A stretch of DNA of 64,000 nt from Paracoccus sediminilitoris (GTDB lineage: Bacteria > Pseudomonadota > Alphaproteobacteria > Rhodobacterales > Rhodobacteraceae). Location: NCBI RefSeq assembly GCF_003259195.1, contig NZ_QJPK01000011.1:1-64000 (forward strand), written 5' to 3'. The number at the start of each line of letters is the position of its first letter. The stretch's first letter is position 1. The translations under genes and the position numbers were made by a program. Positions 15,055 through 24,879 of the stretch are shown here, piece by piece. Below the pieces are notes generated by a model that was given only the letters and a program-made list of their open reading frames with translations, was not told where the DNA came from and made no database searches.

Positions 15055-18000
15055 TCAGCTGGCCAGCAACGCGGCGTTACCACCGGCAGCCGTGGTGTCG
15101 ACGCAAAGATGCCGTTCATGGCAGACATGGGCGCGGTCTGGCATCGCCGTGATCAGCGCCACGATGGGCCCCTTGCGTTCGGCCAAGGCTTGCGCTTGGG
15201 CACGCCCTGTCTCCTCGTCACCCCACCACAGCACTGCCGCCAGATCATCCCTGTGCGTCAGGGCCTCGGCGTCGCCGGTGACGGGCATGCCGCCCAATGC
15301 CTCGACGGCAGCCATCTGGTCTTGGACATCCTGTTCACTGGGGCCCAGGCACAGAACCGGACCGCGTGGAAGGATGCTCAGCCGGTTCAACTCGCCCGTC
15401 GGGCCGGGCATCAGCTGATCGGTGACCGGCACCGGGATCGAGGCGATATGACCGCGCCCGGCAGGCACGAAGAAGCGGGGCAGATACAGCGGACCGCCCG
15501 CCTTGGGACCGGTCCCCGACAGACCCTCGCCGCCAAAGGGCTGGCTGCCGACCGTGGCGCCCACCTGGTTGCGATTGACGTAGATGTTGCCGACATGGAT
15601 CTTTGCGGTGACCTGTTCGACCCGACTGTCGATGCGGGTGTGCAGCCCAAAGGTCAGGCCATAGCCACGGTCGTTGATCGTCTGCACGACCTTATCCAGA
15701 TCGCGTGCCTTGTAGGTCGCGACATGCAGGACAGGGCCAAAGATCTCGCGATCCATCTCCTCGATCCCCTTGACGCGCAGCAGGGTGGGGGCGACGAAAT
15801 GGCCGCCTTCGGGGACGTCCAGACGATGCAGCACCCGGTCGCGATGGGATTCCAGATAGGCGTCGATCTGGTCGCGGGCATCCTGGTCAATGACCGGGCC
15901 GACATCGGTGGACAGGTCCCACGGGTCGCCCATCTTCAGCAGGACCATGGCGCCCTTGATCATGCGGATGATCTGGGGTGCAACGTCTTCCTGCACGTAA
16001 AGACAGCGCAGGGCCGAACACCGCTGCCCCGCCGACCGGAAGCTGGAGGCGATGATGTCTCGCACGGCCTGTTCCGGCAACGCGCTGCTGTCCACGATCA
16101 TGGCGTTGAGACCACCCGTTTCGGCCACAAGGGGCGTGCCGGGGGACATGTGCTTGGCCATGCTGGCGGCGATCAGCTGTGCCGTCTCGGTCGAGCCGGT
16201 GAAGACCACGCCCGCCACATCGGCGCTGCGCGTTAGGGCCGCCCCGACCGTTCCGCCGTCTCCGGGCAACAGCTGCAGCGCCGATTGCGGTACGCCCGCC
16301 TGCAACAGCAGGCGCGTCGCATGGACGGCGATCAGCGAGGTCTGCTCGGCAGGCTTGGCCAACACCGCGTTGCCGGCCATCAGCGCCGCCGCGACCTGGC
16401 CCGTGAAAATCGCCAACGGAAAGTTCCACGGGCTGATCGCCACGATGGTGCCGCGCGCCGCATCGGTGCGGCCTTCGCCTTGCTGGGCGTAATAGCGCAG
16501 GAAATCGACCGCCTCGCGCAGCTCGGCCACGGCATCGTTCAGCGTCTTGCCCGCCTCGCGGGCCAGCATGCCGAAGAAGGGACCGAACTCGGCCTCGTAA
16601 AGGTCGGCGGCGCGGCGCAGCACCGCCGCACGTTCCGCCGCGGGCGCGTCCCATGTCCGGGCATCGGACAGGGCGCGAGCGACGGTGTCCTCATCGGCCA
16701 TCGTGATCCGGGCCAGCACATCGCCGGTGGCGGGGTTCACCACGGGATGGGCCGTGCCGGTGGGCGGGCTGACCGTCAGGGGGCCGGCATCGGCGATGGC
16801 GTCGTCGCGTTCTTGCGCGATGCGTTCCAGCACGTCGCGGGCATTCAGGTCGAAGCCGCGCGAATTGACCCGGCCCGCGCCATAGATCGCCTCGGGCGCC
16901 ACCAAAGATGCGGGCGGTGTCTCGGTCTTCACCGCATCAAAGGGGTCGTGGGCGACCTCGGCGGGGGTCACGTCCTCATCGACGATCTGGTTTACAAAGC
17001 TGCTGTTTGCGCCGTTTTCGAGCAGGCGGCGCACCAGATAGGCCAGCAGATCGTGATGCGCGCCCACGGGGGCATAGATGCGACAGGCGGTGCCATGATC
17101 GCGCAGCACGATGTCATGCAGGCGTTCGCCCATGCCGTGCAGGCGCTGGAATTCAAAGGAATGTCCCGCTGCCATGTCCAGAACAGCGGCCACGGAATGC
17201 GCGTTATGAGTGGCGAATTGCGGATAGATGCGGTCGTTCATGCCCAAAAGCTTGCGTGCCAGCGCGATATAGCTGACGTCGGTGGCCGATTTGCGCGTGA
17301 ACAGCGGGAAATCCTCGAACCCCTCGACCTGGGCGCGCTTGATCTCGGTATCCCAATAGGCGCCTTTCACCAGGCGCACCATGATGCGGCGATCCAGCTC
17401 GGTCGCCTGCGCGTATAGCCAGTCGATGGCGGCACCGGCGCGCTTGCCATAGGCCTGCACCACCACGCCGAAACCGTCCCATCCCGAAAGCGACGGATCG
17501 GCCAGAACCGCGCGGATCACCCGCAGCGACAGCGCCAGCCGGTCCTGTTCTTCGGCGTCGATGTTCAATCCCATTCCGGCAGCCTTGGCGCGCTGCGCCA
17601 GATCCAGCACCACCGGGACCAGTTCAGCCATGACACGGCCGGTCTGCGCGACCTCATAGCGGGGATGCAGCGCGGACAGTTTGATCGAGATGCCGGGGTT
17701 CTTGCGCACCGAACCCTTGTCGCAGGCGCCTGCGATGGCTTCGATGGCCTTGCGGTATTCGCCAGCATAACGGTCGGCATCGGCCTGCGTCATCGCAGCC
17801 TCGCCCAGCATGTCATAGCTGTAGGAATAGCCCTTCTTTTCCTGCCCCTTGGCGCGGGACAGGGCATCGGAAATGGTCTGACCCAGAACGAACTGACGGC
17901 CCATCTCGCGCATGGCGCGGGTGACGGCGGTGCGGATGACCGGTTCGCCCACCCGCCGGATCGCGCCGCGCAGCGTGCCCGCAAGGCCCGGCTGTTCGTC

Positions 18001-18390
18001 ATCCAGCACCTTGCCCGTCAGCATCAGCGCCCAAGTCGAGGCGTTCACCATGCTGGACGATGATTCCCCAAGATGGCGCCCCCAATCGGACGGCGCGATC
18101 TTGTCCTCGATCAGCGCGTCGATGGTGGCGCGGTCGGGCACGCGCAGCATCGCCTCGGCCAGGCACATCAGGGCGACGCCTTCCTGCGTGGACAGCCCGT
18201 ATTCCGCCAGCATCAGCTCCATCATCGTGGGATCGGATTCATTGCGGATGCGGGTCACCAGCCGGGCCGCATTCTGGCTGATCCGTACGCGGTCCGCGGC
18301 TGACAGCGCCGCCGTGGCGGTCAGCTGTTCCAGAAGCGGGGCTTCCTGTTGGAACTTGGCGGTGGAATCGAATGCGGACAGATCAATCAT
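15055..18390 (-). CDS. putA: Bifunctional proline dehydrogenase / P5C dehydrogenase PutA
   Basis: 1111 residues. Proline dehydrogenase (FAD barrel) occupies about 80-460 (ISIKLSALHPRYE, GLNIDAEEQDRL, RLVKGAYWDTEIKRAQ). P5C/aldehyde dehydrogenase follows from about 510 to 980, with LVAETGGLNAMIVDSSAL (catalytic Glu about 757) and SAGQRCSALRCL (catalytic Cys about 790). A C-terminal extension follows. There is no ribbon-helix-helix DNA-binding domain at the N-terminus, so PutA does not regulate itself. The divergent Lrp-type gene does that job. It converts proline to glutamate at the membrane. It is inserted between selC and the selB-selA genes. Confidence 0.95.
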   Translation of the reverse strand: MIDLSAFDSTAKFQQEAPLLEQLTATAALSAADRVRISQNAARLVTRIRNESDPTMMELMLAEYGLSTQEGVALMCLAEAMLRVPDRATIDALIEDKIAPSDWGRHLGESSSSMVNASTWALMLTGKVLDDEQPGLAGTLRGAIRRVGEPVIRTAVTRAMREMGRQFVLGQTISDALSRAKGQEKKGYSYSYDMLGEAAMTQADADRYAGEYRKAIEAIAGACDKGSVRKNPGISIKLSALHPRYEVAQTGRVMAELVPVVLDLAQRAKAAGMGLNIDAEEQDRLALSLRVIRAVLADPSLSGWDGFGVVVQAYGKRAGAAIDWLYAQATELDRRIMVRLVKGAYWDTEIKRAQVEGFEDFPLFTRKSATDVSYIALARKLLGMNDRIYPQFATHNAHSVAAVLDMAAGHSFEFQRLHGMGERLHDIVLRDHGTACRIYAPVGAHHDLLAYLVRRLLENGANSSFVNQIVDEDVTPAEVAHDPFDAVKTETPPASLVAPEAIYGAGRVNSRGFDLNARDVLERIAQERDDAIADAGPLTVSPPTGTAHPVVNPATGDVLARITMADEDTVARALSDARTWDAPAAERAAVLRRAADLYEAEFGPFFGMLAREAGKTLNDAVAELREAVDFLRYYAQQGEGRTDAARGTIVAISPWNFPLAIFTGQVAAALMAGNAVLAKPAEQTSLIAVHATRLLLQAGVPQSALQLLPGDGGTVGAALTRSADVAGVVFTGSTETAQLIAASMAKHMSPGTPLVAETGGLNAMIVDSSALPEQAVRDIIASSFRSAGQRCSALRCLYVQEDVAPQIIRMIKGAMVLLKMGDPWDLSTDVGPVIDQDARDQIDAYLESHRDRVLHRLDVPEGGHFVAPTLLRVKGIEEMDREIFGPVLHVATYKARDLDKVVQTINDRGYGLTFGLHTRIDSRVEQVTAKIHVGNIYVNRNQVGATVGSQPFGGEGLSGTGPKAGGPLYLPRFFVPAGRGHIASIPVPVTDQLMPGPTGELNRLSILPRGPVLCLGPSEQDVQDQMAAVEALGGMPVTGDAEALTHRDDLAAVLWWGDEETGRAQAQALAERKGPIVALITAMPDRAHVCHERHLCVDTTAAGGNAALLAS

Positions 18391-18432
18391 GGCAGCCCCC
18401 TTGGCATTTCACGCATGATACCGTCTCGTGTA

Positions 18433-18447
18433 TGGACGATGTGTCCA
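18433..18447. promoter_or_regulatory. Candidate operator between putA and putR
   Basis: TGGAC-N5-GTCCA, a 15-bp dyad in the 110-nt divergent region. The size and symmetry match sites of Lrp/AsnC regulators. Assignment is by position and shape. Confidence 0.45.
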
Positions 18448-18500
18448 AAGGTTGATCAGAACGTGGGCGAGATGACCATAATTAACGGGAAAACAGAACA

Positions 18501-18965
18501 ATGTCCGATCTTCTGGACCCCACGAATCAGCGCATCCTGCGCGAGTTGCTGGCCGACGCCCGCATTCCCATGACCGAACTGGCGCGCAAGGTGGGCCTGT
18601 CCAAGACCCCCGTCGCCCTGCGTGTCCGCCAGCTGGAGGATGCGGGCCTGATCACCGGCTATCGCGCCATCCTGTCGCCGCTGAAGCTGGGCCTGAGCCA
18701 TGTGACCTATATCGAGGTTCGCGTCACCGACACCCGGCAGAAGGCGCTGGAAGCCTTTAACACTGCCGTCCGCGCCATCCCCGAGGTCGAGGAATGCTAC
18801 ATGATCGCCGGCGGCTTCGACTATCTGCTGAAGGTGCGTTCGCGCGACATGGCCCATTACCGCCAGATCATGGCCGAGAGCATCTCGTCGCTGCCCTATG
18901 TCCATGCTACCTCCAGCCATGTCGCGATGGAGGCGGTGATCGAACAGGGCGGCGCGACGATCTAG
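18501..18965 (+). CDS. putR: Lrp/AsnC-family regulator of putA (PutR)
   Basis: 154 residues. The N-terminal HTH (LDPTNQRILRELLADARIPMTELARKVGLSKTPVALRVRQLEDAGLI) and C-terminal RAM/AsnC effector domain (VEECYMIAGGFDYLLKVRSRDMAHYRQI) are standard. It is divergent from putA and is the usual proline-responsive activator of putA in alphaproteobacteria that lack the PutA RHH domain. Its last four bases overlap the 3' end of selB on the opposite strand. Confidence 0.9.
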   Translation: MSDLLDPTNQRILRELLADARIPMTELARKVGLSKTPVALRVRQLEDAGLITGYRAILSPLKLGLSHVTYIEVRVTDTRQKALEAFNTAVRAIPEVEECYMIAGGFDYLLKVRSRDMAHYRQIMAESISSLPYVHATSSHVAMEAVIEQGGATI

Positions 18966-20863
18966 CCGAACAGGTCCAGCCGATGGGGGTTCAGTCGCCG
19001 AAGATCGCCCCGCCGCAGCGTGACGCCGTGGCGGTCGAAGAAATCCAGGATCTCGATGGCGACCTTGCGGCCGTTCTGGACGCGGTCACGAAAATCGGCC
19101 GCCGTGAACCACCCGTCGGCGGATTGCGCGTCGACGTCGCGCAGGATGGTGACCATTTCCGACGTGGTGCTGCGCGCAAAGAAGTGGTCATGCGCGATCT
19201 GATCGGTTCGCCCCAGCTTCTGCGTCAGTTTCAGGACGCGCCGGACCTCCTTTTCATCCACGCCGAAATCGGTGGCGAAATCGCGAACGCGGGGCGGTCG
19301 GAATCTCAGAGGGCCCGTCAGTGACGGCGCGATGCGGTCCCACAGCGCCTGATCCTGATCGGTCAGGCGCACCTCGTGTCCCGGCTGGCGAATGAAGGCC
19401 CCGTCCAGAACGATGCGCCCGGCCTGCGCCTCGGATTGCAGCAGGACCAGATAGGCTTCCTTGGGCAGGCGCGGCGTCAGCGCCAGTCGCAATTTTTCGC
19501 GCCCCAATCCGGCCAGGTCGGGGTTTTCCTCGTGGAATTGCGACAGTTGGACCTGCATGCCATCGCGAAGGGACCCCAGATGCGCCTGTGACAGGGCCAT
19601 GGCCCCGATGGCGTGCCCCTGGGCATCGTCCAATGCCTGCCGCGCGGTCGCGTCCGCCAGACCACGATCGCGCGCGAAGACCGTCAATTCGACGGGGGCA
19701 ACCGACAGCATCGCCCGCAGGGCCCGCGCCGGATCGGCATGGCGGGCGGCTTCGATCAGCGCCAGTCGTTCGGGCGCGCGGCGCTTGCGGGCCGGGGGAC
19801 GCAGATCCAGGAACCGCCCCCCTCCAATGGTCCGCATGGCCGACACGTCGCGCAGGATGAAGCGATCCCCGATCCCCGCCGCGACGGGGCGGTCCAGCAC
19901 GATCTGCACCGGCCCCTGGGACCCGGGCGCGATCGGATCGCCTAGTGGCACGATGCGGGCACCCAGTTCGGCGGCATGGCTGTGCAGGCGGGCGGGAAAC
20001 CAGGTGCCGATGGGGGTGGGTTCTGATGGCAGCACGCTGAGCATCGCGTCGATGCGTGTGGTCGGCGCGTGCAGGGCAGGGGCCATGACGACATCGCCGC
20101 GATGGATGGCATCCTTGGCGATCTGGTCGCCCGCCAGGTTAAGGGCGCATCGCTGTCCGGCCAGCCCTTGGGTCGCCGCGCGGTTTTGGGCATGAATGCC
20201 GCGCACGCGCGCGCTCAGGCCGGACGGTCCGACCATCACCTGATCGCCGACGGCCACTTGGCCCGCGATGATCGTTCCCGTCACCACCGTTCCGGTGCCC
20301 GACAGGGTAAAGCTGCGATCCACGGTCATGCGCAGGGGGCCATCGGCATGTCGGGCGGCTGTTTCGGCCTCGGCCTGCGACAGGGCGGCACGCAGGTCGG
20401 CGATCCCTTCGCCGGTCACGGTCGATGCCATCAGCACCGGCGCATCGCGCAGCCCCGTCAGAGCGATCAGCTCGCGTATCTGGGCCGCGACGGCGTCGCG
20501 CCGCGTCTGATCCGCCAGATCGCATTTGGTCATCACGATCAGCCCGCGTTCCATGCCCAACAGGTCAAGGATCGCCATGTGCTCACGGGTCTGGGGCATC
20601 ACCCCGTCATCGGCGGCAACCACCAGCAGCGCCATGTCGATGCCGCCCGCGCCCGCCAGCATCGTGTGGATCAGGCGTTCATGCCCCGGAACGTCGACAA
20701 ATCCGGTGATCTGTCCGCTTCCCAGATCGGCATAGGCGAATCCCAAGTCGATGGTGATGCCACGGGCCTTTTCCTCGGCCAGGCGGTCGGCATCCGTGCC
20801 GGTCAGCGCCTTGACCAAGGCGGTCTTGCCGTGGTCGATATGCCCCGCAGTGCCAACGATCAT
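18962..20863 (-). CDS. selB: Selenocysteine-specific translation elongation factor SelB
   Basis: 633 residues. The GTPase domain starts with [13 protein letters not shown] (G1, about residues 4-16). [12 protein letters not shown] follows as G3, TKCD as G4, and [12 protein letters not shown] is the SelB-type switch. Beta-barrel domains follow, with winged-helix repeats in the last ~250 residues that bind the SECIS hairpin ([37 protein letters not shown]). It delivers Sec-tRNA to the UGA of fdoG. It overlaps selA by ATGA and is last in the fdoGHI-fdhE-selA-selB series. Confidence 0.96.
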   Translation of the reverse strand: MIVGTAGHIDHGKTALVKALTGTDADRLAEEKARGITIDLGFAYADLGSGQITGFVDVPGHERLIHTMLAGAGGIDMALLVVAADDGVMPQTREHMAILDLLGMERGLIVMTKCDLADQTRRDAVAAQIRELIALTGLRDAPVLMASTVTGEGIADLRAALSQAEAETAARHADGPLRMTVDRSFTLSGTGTVVTGTIIAGQVAVGDQVMVGPSGLSARVRGIHAQNRAATQGLAGQRCALNLAGDQIAKDAIHRGDVVMAPALHAPTTRIDAMLSVLPSEPTPIGTWFPARLHSHAAELGARIVPLGDPIAPGSQGPVQIVLDRPVAAGIGDRFILRDVSAMRTIGGGRFLDLRPPARKRRAPERLALIEAARHADPARALRAMLSVAPVELTVFARDRGLADATARQALDDAQGHAIGAMALSQAHLGSLRDGMQVQLSQFHEENPDLAGLGREKLRLALTPRLPKEAYLVLLQSEAQAGRIVLDGAFIRQPGHEVRLTDQDQALWDRIAPSLTGPLRFRPPRVRDFATDFGVDEKEVRRVLKLTQKLGRTDQIAHDHFFARSTTSEMVTILRDVDAQSADGWFTAADFRDRVQNGRKVAIEILDFFDRHGVTLRRGDLRRLNPHRLDLFG

Positions 20864-22236
20864 AGGCCGGCCAGCGCCCGCATCAGCGCATCGTCATCAT
20901 CCAGACAACGCATATCGAGGATCAGCGCACCGTCCCGGATATGCCCGATGATCGGGCGGGGCAGGGCGCGCAGCAGTGACGCCAGCCGGTCCGGCGCATC
21001 GCCGCCCGGTCCGGTCAGCCGCAACCCCGCCGAGGGGATGGTGTCGGTCGGCAAGGCCCCCGATCCAATCTGGCTGGCGCAATCAGTCACCGCCGCGTCG
21101 AAGCCAAGCGGTGCCAGTCGCGCCCCGACCTGCGGGGCCAGCCGCTGTGCCTGTGCCGCGATCTGGTCGCGCGGACGCGACAGCATGCGCAGAACGGGCA
21201 TGCGCGCGGTCAGCCTGTCGGGGTCGCGATACAGCCGCAAGGTCGCCTGCAGTGCCGCGATGCGGATCTTGTCCAAACGCAAGGCGCGTTTCAGCGGGTT
21301 CCTGTTGATCCGTTCGATCAGGTCGCGCCGCCCGACGATGAAGCCGGCCTGCGGCCCCCCCAACAGCTTGTCGCCCGAAAAGGTGATCAGATCGGCGCCT
21401 TCGGCCACGGCCTCGGCCACGGTGGGTTCGCGACGCAGACCGAAATGCGACAGATCGACCAGCGATCCCGCGCCAAGGTCGTTCATCAGCACCACCCCGG
21501 CATCGCGCGCGATTTGCGACAGATCCGCTGCGCCAACCTCGGCGGTAAAGCCCTCGATCCGATAATTCGAGGTATGCACCTTGAGTATCAGGGCAGTATC
21601 CTCGGTCATGGCGTCTAGATAATCATGGGAATGGGTGCGGTTCGTGGTCCCGACCTCGACCAGGCGCGTGCCTGCGCGCGACATGATGTCGGGCATGCGG
21701 AAGGCGCCGCCGATCTCGATCAGTTCCCCACGGGATACGATGGATTCGCGCCCTTGGCCAAGGCTGTTCAGCGCGATCAGCACGGCGGCGGCGTTGTTGT
21801 TGACGACGGTCGCGTCTTCTGCACCCGTCAGTTCGCACAACAGTCCGCGCAGATGATCGTCGCGCTGCCCGCGCCCGCCCGTGGTCAGATCGAATTCCAG
21901 CGCCAGCGGCGAGGCCATGGCATCGGTCGCCGCCGCAATCGCCTCATCGGACAGGATCGCGCGGCCAAGGTTGGTGTGCAGCACCGTCCCCGTCAGGTTC
22001 AGAATCGGGCGCAGGTCGGTCTGCGCCATCCCCGCCAGATCCGCCGCCAGCAGATGCGGCAGCCGCGCGGCCTGCACCGCGCCATCCGCCCCATTCCGAA
22101 TGGCCGCCCGCGCAGCATCCAGCGCGGCGCGCGCCGTCGCTGTCACCAGCTGTCGGCCATGCGCATCGATCAGCTGAGCGACGCTGTCCGTCTGCAGCAG
22201 CTGATCGACCGAGGGGAGGGCGCGGAAGCCGTTCAT
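20860..22236 (-). CDS. selA: L-seryl-tRNA(Sec) selenium transferase SelA
   Basis: 458 residues of the PLP-dependent SelA family. The N-terminal region binds tRNA ([24 protein letters not shown]). [16 protein letters not shown] follows, and [13 protein letters not shown] near residue 289 holds the PLP lysine. It makes Sec-tRNA from Ser-tRNA with selenophosphate. The ATG overlaps the fdhE stop by one base (TGATG). Its selenophosphate supplier, selD, is not in this window. Confidence 0.96.
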   Translation of the reverse strand: MNGFRALPSVDQLLQTDSVAQLIDAHGRQLVTATARAALDAARAAIRNGADGAVQAARLPHLLAADLAGMAQTDLRPILNLTGTVLHTNLGRAILSDEAIAAATDAMASPLALEFDLTTGGRGQRDDHLRGLLCELTGAEDATVVNNNAAAVLIALNSLGQGRESIVSRGELIEIGGAFRMPDIMSRAGTRLVEVGTTNRTHSHDYLDAMTEDTALILKVHTSNYRIEGFTAEVGAADLSQIARDAGVVLMNDLGAGSLVDLSHFGLRREPTVAEAVAEGADLITFSGDKLLGGPQAGFIVGRRDLIERINRNPLKRALRLDKIRIAALQATLRLYRDPDRLTARMPVLRMLSRPRDQIAAQAQRLAPQVGARLAPLGFDAAVTDCASQIGSGALPTDTIPSAGLRLTGPGGDAPDRLASLLRALPRPIIGHIRDGALILDMRCLDDDDALMRALAGL

Positions 22237-23150
22237 CAATAGCCGATCAGGAAGGGGTTGAAGCCGCCGCGCGTCTTGTCGGTGTCCTTCATCATCAGGT
22301 CCAGCCCCAGGCTGGCGACATCATCGGCGATGGGTTCAAGGCTGTGGTTCCTGTTCTGGTACAGCACCTTGACCCAGTAATCGCATTCCGAACAGACCTC
22401 GGCGCGGACGGTGGCCTCGATCGTCTCGACGCTGCGATAGCTGATGCCCTTGGTCGACCCGCAGCACAGGCAGGTCAGGCGCACCTCGTTCCATTGCGTG
22501 GTGCAGCAGGAACAGGTGGCATAGCGCGCCCCGTCCAGCGCCCCGATGCCGACGACGCTGGAGGTCGCGGGCCGCCCCCCGCAGGACGGGCAGATGCCGG
22601 TCCGGATCGGAACCAGCTTGTCGGCGGGCAGCGTCGCGGCGATGCGCGACAGATGCAGTTGGACGGCGGCTGCGACAAACAGATGGGCGGCGGCGCTGTC
22701 ATCGGGAATGCGGTCGGCCAGCACATTCTCCAGCAGCCAGTGGCGATCCGCGATGGGTGCGGCCTTGACGGCCTGCAAGGCGATGCGGGCGGGTTCGGGC
22801 ATCTCGATCTGAGCGGCCAAGTCCAGGAACCTGTCCAGCGTCGCGTAAAGCCCGGCATCCGTGGCCATCTCGGCCCGGTCGATGGGGGGCATGCGGTGCG
22901 CGCGGGCGGTTTCGATGCGGTCGGCGGGCAGGGGATCGGCCGCGGGCAATTCACCCGCCAGCCGCGCCTGGATCCCCGTCAGCGCCCCAAGAAAGCGCAG
23001 ATAAGGCGCGACGTTGCCGCCGTGATCGGCCAGGAAATCGAACCGCTCGGCCCGGGTCGCGAACAGTTTCGCGGGGCTGGGCAAAAAGGCAAGCGGCGCC
23101 TTGGGGACGCCGCCGATGGCCGATGGATCGGGTTGGATCTGAGTGTTCAT
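22236..23150 (-). CDS. fdhE: Formate dehydrogenase accessory protein FdhE
   Basis: 304 residues. Four zinc/iron-binding CxxC pairs lie in the C-terminal half (CPSCGG, CSCC, CLCC, CSEC), as in FdhE, the rubredoxin-like factor needed for assembly or activity of respiratory formate dehydrogenases. The start ATG has GGAGAAG upstream. A 53-nt gap separates it from fdoI and it runs directly into selA, placing the accessory factor and Sec synthesis in one transcription unit with the enzyme. Confidence 0.92.
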   Translation of the reverse strand: MNTQIQPDPSAIGGVPKAPLAFLPSPAKLFATRAERFDFLADHGGNVAPYLRFLGALTGIQARLAGELPAADPLPADRIETARAHRMPPIDRAEMATDAGLYATLDRFLDLAAQIEMPEPARIALQAVKAAPIADRHWLLENVLADRIPDDSAAAHLFVAAAVQLHLSRIAATLPADKLVPIRTGICPSCGGRPATSSVVGIGALDGARYATCSCCTTQWNEVRLTCLCCGSTKGISYRSVETIEATVRAEVCSECDYWVKVLYQNRNHSLEPIADDVASLGLDLMMKDTDKTRGGFNPFLIGY

Positions 23151-23203
23151 TGTCTTCTCCGGGCCGACCGGCCACAGGGGGTCGGCGATGAAGCCTCGGC
23201 AGA

Positions 23204-23893
23204 TTACTCTGCCGGGCCTTTTGTGTCGCGGCTGGCGATCTCGCGCAACCATTTCCGGTGGTGACGCCATGCCCAGCCACCTGTGACGGTGCCGCGGGTC
23301 ATGGCGCGCAGGGTGCCACGGGTCCAAACCGCCGCATAGACATGCAGGATGAAGACCAGCAGGATCGCCACGGCCGCCAGCGCATGCAGAAGAACCGCGA
23401 TGCGGCGCATGGGAACCGGAACGTAATGGGCAAAGAATTGCTGCCAGATCATCACGCCGGTGACGATCAACAACAGGATCAGCCCGGTCATCGCCCAGAA
23501 GACGAATTTCTGCCCGGCATTGTACTTGCCAAGTTCGGGCAGTTTGTCCTCATTGCCCTTGACCACGTCGCCGATGCGGGTGGTCCAGGTGACATCCTCG
23601 GGCTTGGGCATGTTCAGGCGCCACAGCTGCACGAACATCAGCAGGAAGCTGAAGAACAGCACAACACCCATGATCGGGTGCAGCCAGCGCGTGATCTGAC
23701 CGCCGCCGAACAATCCCGTCAGGAAATAGAGCGAGGGGTGGAACAGGGCCAGACCCGAAATCGCCAGCAGAATCAGCGTCGCCGCCGTGATCCAGTGGTT
23801 GATGCGGGTGAACCCCCGGTAACGGCTGACCGTCACCGGGGTCTTGCTGTCGATATGATCGCCGCGTTCGGAATAATAGGGACGTGGCGCCAT
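23204..23893 (-). CDS. fdoI: Formate dehydrogenase-O/N gamma subunit (cytochrome b556)
   Basis: 229 residues with four membrane helices and haem-ligand histidines (RINHWITAATLILLAISG, TRWLHPIMGVVLFFSF, LLHALAAVAILLVFILHVY). It anchors the enzyme to the membrane and passes electrons from the iron-sulfur subunit to quinone. The start overlaps the fdoH stop by one base. Sequence pattern and order alpha-beta-gamma fit the FdnI/FdoI family. Confidence 0.93.
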   Translation of the reverse strand: MAPRPYYSERGDHIDSKTPVTVSRYRGFTRINHWITAATLILLAISGLALFHPSLYFLTGLFGGGQITRWLHPIMGVVLFFSFLLMFVQLWRLNMPKPEDVTWTTRIGDVVKGNEDKLPELGKYNAGQKFVFWAMTGLILLLIVTGVMIWQQFFAHYVPVPMRRIAVLLHALAAVAILLVFILHVYAAVWTRGTLRAMTRGTVTGGWAWRHHRKWLREIASRDTKGPAE

Positions 23894-24879
23894 CAGACAT
23901 GACCTCCGTTTTCAGGGTCGCGATGTTCGACAACCAGCGTCTTGGCGGCCTCGTCGTCATGATCGTCGGGGCGGTTGCCCCGACTGAACAGGCCGTGCAG
24001 CGTCGCCCCAAGGGCCGCAAGCCCCACGACCGCCAGACCGGCGGTCTTGGTCACACCCTTCCAACCTTCCACCAGCGGAGAGATCCGCGGGTTTTCCGCA
24101 AGGTTGTTGTAGATGCCCGGCTTGTCGGCGTGGTGCAGCACATACATCACATGCGTGCCGCCGACGCCCTGCGGATCGTAAAGTCCGGCATTGTCATAGC
24201 CGCGCGACTTCAGATCCTCGATCCGGGTTGCGGCATGGGCCTTCATGTCTTCCTTGGTGCCAAAGACGATGGCCTGGGTGGGACATGCCTTGGCGCAGGC
24301 CGGGCCCTGGCCCACGGCGATCCGGTCGGAACACAGGGTGCATTTATAGCTCTTGTGATCGACCTGGCTGATCCGCGGGATGTTGAACGGACAGCCGGTG
24401 ACGCAATAACCGCAGCCGATGCAGTTGTCGTGGATGAAATCGACGATGCCGTTGGAATATTGCACGATCGCGCCGGGCGCCGGGCAGGCCTTCAGGCAGC
24501 CCGGATCCTCGCAATGCATGCAGCCGTCCTTGCGGATCAGCCATTCCAGGTTGTCGGTCTCGGGGTTCTCCCATTCGCTGAAGCGCATCAGGGTGAACAT
24601 GTTCGGGGTCAAGTCGTGGGGGTTTTCATAGACCCCCACGTTCTCCTCGATCTCGGGCTTGGTGTCGTTCCACTCGATGCAGGCGGATTGGCAGGCCTTG
24701 CAACCGATGCATTTGGACACATCGATCAGCTTGGCCAGCTTTTCCAGCTGGCGATCGGGTTGCGGAACGTCCCGCGTGGCCGAGATGCGGACGATGTCGG
24801 ACGTATCGAAATACGCCTTCATCGGCTGCACGGGCGGGTTCGACACCGCGGTGGTGGGGCCGGCGACTGTATCCTTCAT
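23893..24879 (-). CDS. fdoH: Formate dehydrogenase beta subunit (4 x 4Fe-4S ferredoxin)
   Basis: 328 residues with four ferredoxin-type cysteine clusters: [11 protein letters not shown] near 57, CMHCEDPGC near 120, [11 protein letters not shown] near 151 and CTLCSDR with CAKAC near 180. A C-terminal membrane-anchoring helix ([17 protein letters not shown]) follows. It moves electrons from the molybdenum/tungsten subunit to cytochrome b556. It overlaps fdoG by ATGA. Confidence 0.95.
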   Translation of the reverse strand: MKDTVAGPTTAVSNPPVQPMKAYFDTSDIVRISATRDVPQPDRQLEKLAKLIDVSKCIGCKACQSACIEWNDTKPEIEENVGVYENPHDLTPNMFTLMRFSEWENPETDNLEWLIRKDGCMHCEDPGCLKACPAPGAIVQYSNGIVDFIHDNCIGCGYCVTGCPFNIPRISQVDHKSYKCTLCSDRIAVGQGPACAKACPTQAIVFGTKEDMKAHAATRIEDLKSRGYDNAGLYDPQGVGGTHVMYVLHHADKPGIYNNLAENPRISPLVEGWKGVTKTAGLAVVGLAALGATLHGLFSRGNRPDDHDDEAAKTLVVEHRDPENGGHV

